This document shows, piece after piece, positions 58,736-64,000 of a DNA stretch of 64,000 bases (position 1 is its first letter; each line of letters opens with the position of its first letter). Source of the DNA: Anisus vortex. Lineage: Eukaryota; Mollusca; Gastropoda; Planorbidae. The notes under the pieces were generated by a model that ran no database searches, had not been told where the DNA came from, and saw nothing but the letters and a program-made list of their open reading frames with translations. A program made the translations under genes and the position numbers. Location: contig OX421494.1 in assembly GCA_949126835.1 (NCBI GenBank), positions 17,165,038 through 17,229,037 of the forward strand, written 5' to 3'.

Positions 58736-59324
58736 GTTTAAGAAATATTATTAACGGTTTCAACATAAATGTTGAGTGAAATATGCTGGATGATAGATCT
58801 TTTTCTAAAATTTCTGTGTTGTGGTTTTTTCTTATACACAATTTATAAAAATAAAAAAATACAAAGTGTTTTTCAAAATCATCAGCCCATCAGATCAAGT
58901 GAAAGTATGAGTAACTATGATGTCTTTTTTATATTTCTGTTCATATTACTTTATTTTTATTGTATTTTCTATTTCTAATAGCATTTACCTGTACATTTCA
59001 AACCACAAATACAAAGGATATGGCAAATAAAACTAGTCTACTCAAAGGCTATTGAAGCTGAAATGTGCTTCTTTTTTTTAAATAAACAACTTCAATTTTT
59101 TACTTCGAACCATAAAACTGCATATGCAACAAGTACAGCCTTGCCAAATCTAACTTTCATGGCAGATCGGGAGAAGATGGGGTCGGTAAAGGTTGCCCTA
59201 GCATACCAGAGTTAGGGAGTGATTCCCATGGGATACTTTCTCGAACAGTTCGTCAATGATTGATAAAGAGCGCAAGATAGATCTCTTTAGTGCCAACAGC
59301 TCGCTGTACCATATAAACAGGAAA

Positions 59325-59512
59325 CCAAGACAATCATTCTAGAGACCAAGACAATCATACTAAAGACCAAGACATTCATTCTATAGATCAAGACAATCAT
59401 TCTAGAGACCAAGACAATCATACTAAAGACCAAGACATTCATTCTACAGATCAAGACAATCATTATAGAGACCAAGACAATCATTATAGAGACCAATACA
59501 ATCATCCAGTCT
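59325..59512. repeat. 21-bp tandem repeat x about 9
   Basis: Units of GAGACCAAGACAATCATTCT plus A, with TAAAGACC, TAGATC and ACATTC variants. The mixed variants alternate in a two- to four-unit pattern. Confidence 0.88.
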
Positions 59513-60004
59513 ATCACAGTAATCTCCCACGATATGTATTACACTTGAATATTGTACCAAACGAAACCAACTCGAGCAGCCCCAGTTGTTCTAAATGTTT
59601 CATTAATAAAGTATACGTCAAAACTGAGTATATGATTAACTAGATGTAATAATCGCTATGACTCACAGGGTCCAGATAATATATTATTATTTGAAAGGCA
59701 AAAAAAACGTGATTAAGTCTAAACACTGAGCAGTGGTGTGCTGTTAATTTCTGGCGTACATGACAATGCAGTTAACGGCGATCTTTTTTTAACTTGTGCA
59801 AACATACTACTGGTAGATTTATTTCATGCAGGTAAAGAAACGTCAAATAAAGAAATGCAAAGCTCTAGTTTATAGCAACAAAAAAAACACAACCAGGTTA
59901 ATTAATACACTGGATGACATACATACATACATTGTCAGTCTAACATTGAAATGTCCACTGTTGGTTTAAACAAGGATTTACAGGGGTTAAAGGTCATACA
60001 GTAC

Positions 60005-60087
60005 GAGAGCATGAGGGAGAAAGAGAGAGAGAGAGAAGGGGGAGGGGGAGAAGAGAGAGAAGGGGGAGGGGGAGAAGAGAGAGAGTT
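60005..60087. repeat. GA / GGGGGA purine tract
   Basis: (GA)n followed by two copies of AGAGAAGGGGGAGGGGGAGA. Confidence 0.85.
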
Positions 60088-60130
60088 GTTAAGTTTTTTT
60101 TAAATCCTTATAGGTTTTCTACAAAGGAGC

Positions 60131-61490
60131 ATTGATGAGTGAGTCAATAACATAAATCTCTGCAATGACCAACACATCTAGAAGAACAATAAGGCGAACT
60201 AACGGATTGCATTGATGAGTGAGTCAATAACATAATTCTCTGCAATGACCAACACATCTAGAAGAACAATAAGGCGAACTAACGGATTGCATTGATGAGT
60301 GAGTCAATAACATAAATCTCTGCAATGACCAACACATCTAGAAGAACAATAAGGCGAACTAACGGATTGCATTGATGCGTGAGTCAATAACATAAATCTC
60401 TGCAATGACCAACACATCTAGAAGAACAATAAGGCGAACTAACGGATTGCATTGATGAGTGAGTCAATAACATAAATCTCTGCAATGACCAACACATCTA
60501 GAAGAACAATAAGGCGAACTAACGGATTGCATTGATGAGTGAGTCAATAACATAATTCTCTGCAATGACCAACACATCTAGAAGAACAATGAGGCGAACT
60601 AACGGATTGCATTGATGAGTGAGTCAATAACATAAATTTCTGCAATGACCAACACATCTAGAAGAACAATAAGGCGAACTAACGGATTGCATTGATGAGT
60701 GAGTCAATAACATAATTCTCTGCAATGACCAACACATCTAGAAGAACAATAAGGCGAACTAACGGATTGCATTGATGCGTGAGTCAATAACATAATTCTC
60801 TGCAATGACCAACACATCTAGAAGAACAATAAGGCGAACTAACGGAATGCATTGATGAGTGAGTCAATAACATAATTCTCTGCAATGACCAACACATCTA
60901 GAAGAACAATAAGGCGAACTAACGGATTGCATTGATGAGTGAGTCAATAACATAATTCTCTGCAATGACCAACACATCTAGAAGAACAATAAGGCGAACT
61001 AAAGGATTGCATTGATGAGTGAGTCAATAACATAAATCTCTGCAATGACCAACACATCTAGAAGAACAATAAGGCGAACTAACGGATTGCATGGATGAGT
61101 GAGTCAATAACATAAATCTCTGCAATGACCAACACATCTAGAAGAACAATAAGGCGAACTAACGGATTGCATTGACGAGTGAGTCAATAACATAATTCTC
61201 TGCAATGACCAACACATCTAGAAGAACAATAAGGCGAACTAACGGATTGCATTGATGAGTGAGTCAATAACATAATTCTCTGCAATGACCAACACATCTA
61301 GAAGAACAATAAGGCGAACTAACGGATTGCATTGATGAGTGAGTCAATAACATAAATCTCTGCAATGACCAACACATCTAGAAGAACAATAAGGCGAACT
61401 AACGGATTGCATTGATGAGTGAGTCAATAACATAATTCTCTGCAATGACCAACACATCTAGAAGAACAATAAGGCGAACTAACGGATTGC
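60131..61490. repeat. 80-bp minisatellite x 17
   Basis: Seventeen 80-bp units starting ATTGATGAGTGAGTCAATAA and ending AAGGCGAACTAACGGATTGC. The main variants are CATAAATC/CATAATTC and GATGAGT/GATGCGT. Stops occur in the units, so there is no coding frame. Confidence 0.96.
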
Positions 61491-62021
61491 AGAAAACAAC
61501 GATACAAATAGTAACAAAAAGCCACAAACTGATGCATTTTGAATTCATTTGTAAAAACCTCAATTTCCGACCGAATCGTCCCTATAAGGAACGTTAAACA
61601 GATGAGTTCCATCAGTTACATGCCAGGACCATTAAAGCTGGGTTTAAGTTTAACCAAGAAGTATATTGTATGGAAAGGCTTCAGGATTGTAGTTTAATTG
61701 GATAAGAGGAGAATCCATTTGGGAAACCTTTCAACATAAACACTAGATCACTTAACATTTTTTTTTGTGTACAGCTCTTCTTAGATTGCGTAACTGATCT
61801 CCAGAACATTAATGACTAAAACCTTATAGTTACAGTCCACTAAAACTGTCTGTACAAGTACCTACACATCAGCGTCCAGATCATGCCAAGAAAGCATTCG
61901 TGCCAAGAAGCACCGTGCGACGTAGTAGTTATACCAGTAAAAAACAAAAAACAACCCAATCTCTACCAACGTTTTCAGCCCCCAAACAGTCAGTTCCAAT
62001 ATTGAGGCACCCAGTACTTAC

Positions 62022-62194
62022 AAGCCAGGGGGCAGCCGCGACCATGTGAAGTGTTTTGACAAAGAGGACATTTGGTTGAACATTCGGACAAGAAAGGAAC
62101 AACGTAAAGTCTCACCGTGTGCACCTGGAGTTCTCTTCCCCCATTCACGTGTGTGCGCCTGTGAGGCCAGGACTGTGGGTAAAGGGAGTGCTAC
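62022..62194 (-). other. candidate upstream MRTF exon
   Basis: A GC-rich patch with a strong minus-strand donor (GGCTT|GTAAGTACTGG at 62021) and an acceptor-like CTCCCTTTACCCACAG at about 62195. The frame that would join phase 1 into exon 51178-51522 is open across this interval and Cys-rich (CSTKCPLCQNTSHGRGCPLA). It has a stop just upstream and no ATG, so as a coding exon it would need a further exon; it could equally be untranslated first-exon sequence. No homology recognised. Confidence 0.25.
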
Positions 62195-62639
62195 AGGCGC
62201 GGTGGGTTGGGAGGTGGAGGAGACGTCCGACGGGCTGGGGAGGAGGGGGGAGGGGGAGGTGTGGTGCCCGACTTCCATTATCATATAGAAAATAGGTAAA
62301 GAAAAAAAATTGCCCCCCCCCCATTTAAAAACAACCCACAGTTGGGTTTGGTGGGAATGTGTAGCCATGGTGAGCAGTTAAAGCAGATGGTATATATGTG
62401 ATGATGGGGATAAAGTGATGGTCCATGTTTGTTGAATACATCAATTAGAGAAACCTTACTGACATGTTTGGACTATAGGAGGGGCGAAAGCTTACTTTCC
62501 TGGTGAAGATTTCAAACATGAAATGAAATCTACCCTCCACCCCGCAAAGCATAATCCAAGTTAAAAAGTGGAACATAATAACCTTTTTTATTACAGTGTA
62601 TGGTTTCCTTATTTTAAATTTGAAAACGAATGTCAGTTG

Positions 62640-64000
62640 CTAAGCAGTCTGCTATATCCACTCTTTAGTCTGCTATATCCACTCTTCAGTCTGCTATATC
62701 CACTCTTCAGTCTGCTATATCCACTCTTCAGTCTGCTATATCCACTCTTCAGTCTGCTATATCCACTCTTCAGTCTGCTATATCCACTCTTTAGTCTGCT
62801 ATATCCACTCTTCAGTCTGCTATATCCACTCTTTAGTCTGCTATATAAACACTTCAGTCCTCTATATCCACTCTTCAGTCTGCTATATCCACTCTTCAGT
62901 CCTCTATATCCACTCTTCAGTCTGCTATATCAACTCCTTAGTCCTCTATATCCACTCTTCAGTCTGCTATATCCACTCTTCAGTCTGCTATATCCACTCT
63001 TCAGTCTGCTATATCCACTCTTTAGTCTGCTATATAAACACTTCAGTCCTCTATATCCACTCTTCAGTCTGCTATATCCACTCTTCAGTCCTCTATATCC
63101 ACTCTTCAGTCTGCTATATCAACTCCTTAGTCCTCTATATCCACTCTTCAGTCTGCTATATCCACTCTTCAGTCTGCTATATCCACTCTTCAGTCTGCTA
63201 TATCCACTCTTTAGTCTGCTATATAAACACTTCAGTCCTCTATATCCACTCTTCAGTCTGCTATATCAACTCTGCAGTCCTATATATCAACTCCTTAGTC
63301 CTCTATATCCACTCTTCAGTCTGCTATATCCACTCTTCAGTCTGCTATATCCACTCTTCAGTCTGCTATATCCACTCTTCAGTCTGCTATATCCACTCTT
63401 TAGTCTGCTATATAAACACTTCAGTCCTCTATATCCACTCTTCAGTCTGCTATATCAACTCTGCAGTCCTATATATCCACTCTGCAGTCCTATATATCCA
63501 CTCTTCAGTCCTCTATATCCACTCTTCAGTCTGCTATATCAACTCTGCAGTCCTATATATCAACTCTGCAGTCCTATATATCCACTCTTCAGTCCTCTAT
63601 ATCCACTCTTCAGTCTGCTATATCAACTCTGCAGTCCTATATATCCACTCTTCAGTCCTCTATATCCACTCTTCAGTCTGCTATATCAACTCCTTAGTAC
63701 TCTATATCAGCTCTTCAGTCTGCTATATCAACTCCTTAGTCCTCTATATCAACTCTTCAGTCTGCTATATCAACTCTGCAGTCCTATATATCCACTCTTC
63801 AGTCCTCTATATCCACTCTTCAGTCTGCTATATCAACTCCTTAGTCCTTTATATCAGCTCTTTAGTCTGCTATATCAACTCTGCAGTCCTATATATCCAC
63901 TCTTCAGTCCTCTATATCCACTCTTCAGTCTGCTATATCAACTCTGCAGTCCTATATATCCACTCTTCAGTCCTCTATATCCACTCTTCAGTCTGCTATA
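62640..64000. repeat. 21-bp minisatellite with 189-bp higher-order period, cut by window end
   Basis: About 64 units of TCTGCTATATCCACTCTTCA plus G, with CCTCTATATCC, CTATATCAACTC and CTATATAAACAC variants. The rare variant CTATATAAAC recurs at 62841, 63030, 63219 and 63408, exactly 189 bp (nine units) apart, showing a nested higher-order repeat. The array continues past the window. Confidence 0.95.

Larger units (their letters stand above)
51523..62021 (-). other. 5' intron or upstream region of MRTF
   Basis: No convincing exon was found. The region contains a Helitron-like element, two SINEs, long homopolymers (24 G at 56810-56833; T and A runs), and the 44-bp, 21-bp and 80-bp arrays. Whether it is a first intron depends on where MRTF transcription starts. 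Confidence 0.4.

Overview
The window is nuclear DNA from an animal, most likely a mollusc and probably a heterobranch gastropod. The evidence is AT-rich sequence with spliced genes, long introns full of minisatellites, tRNA-derived SINEs, hAT and mariner-type DNA transposons, Helitron-like ends, and clusters of the palindrome TAGGCCTA that are common in snail DNA. The taxon is an inference; no marker gene is present. There are no bacterial features.

Two protein genes are supported, both on the minus strand. Near the left end (1661-2542) an uninterrupted coding exon encodes a DCUN1D3-type DCN1-like protein. It has a Met-Gly-Gln-Cys N-terminus suited to myristoylation and a full cullin-binding (PONY/DCUN1) domain. 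The rest of the window is dominated by one gene, the ortholog of myocardin-related transcription factor (MRTF/MKL). I could assemble 13 coding exons between 51522 and 19261, with every junction at a GT..AG boundary and every phase compatible. Read from the internal ATG at 51406 they give 1712 residues: three RPEL actin-binding motifs, a basic box, a glutamine-rich stretch, a SAP domain, a ten-copy 15-residue repeat that I do not know from vertebrate MRTFs, a glutamine/leucine coiled coil, SUMO-type motifs, and a C-terminal activation region. The true first exon was not settled; a GC-rich candidate lies at about 62022-62194.

Layout: 1-11200 holds DCUN1D3 followed by a transposon graveyard (SINEs, two opposed hAT relics flanking a mariner-type MITE, a hAT MITE with a perfect 8-bp target duplication, and a diverged fragment of a family seen again at 21321-22273). 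11200-19260 has few transposons and may be a long MRTF 3' UTR. 19261-32228 carries eleven of the MRTF exons with moderate introns, including a 69-bp x 19 minisatellite. 32229-43818 is one 11.6-kb intron that splits the RPEL region and contains a 30-bp minisatellite of 182 copies (5.46 kb). 43819-51522 has the first two recognised coding exons. 51523-64000 is either 5' intron or upstream DNA, with a Helitron-like insertion, SINEs, and 44-bp, 21-bp and 80-bp arrays, plus a 21-bp array with a 189-bp higher-order period that runs off the right edge.

The two genes are not known to share a pathway. DCUN1D3 promotes cullin neddylation at membranes. MRTF senses G-actin through its RPEL motifs and drives SRF target genes.
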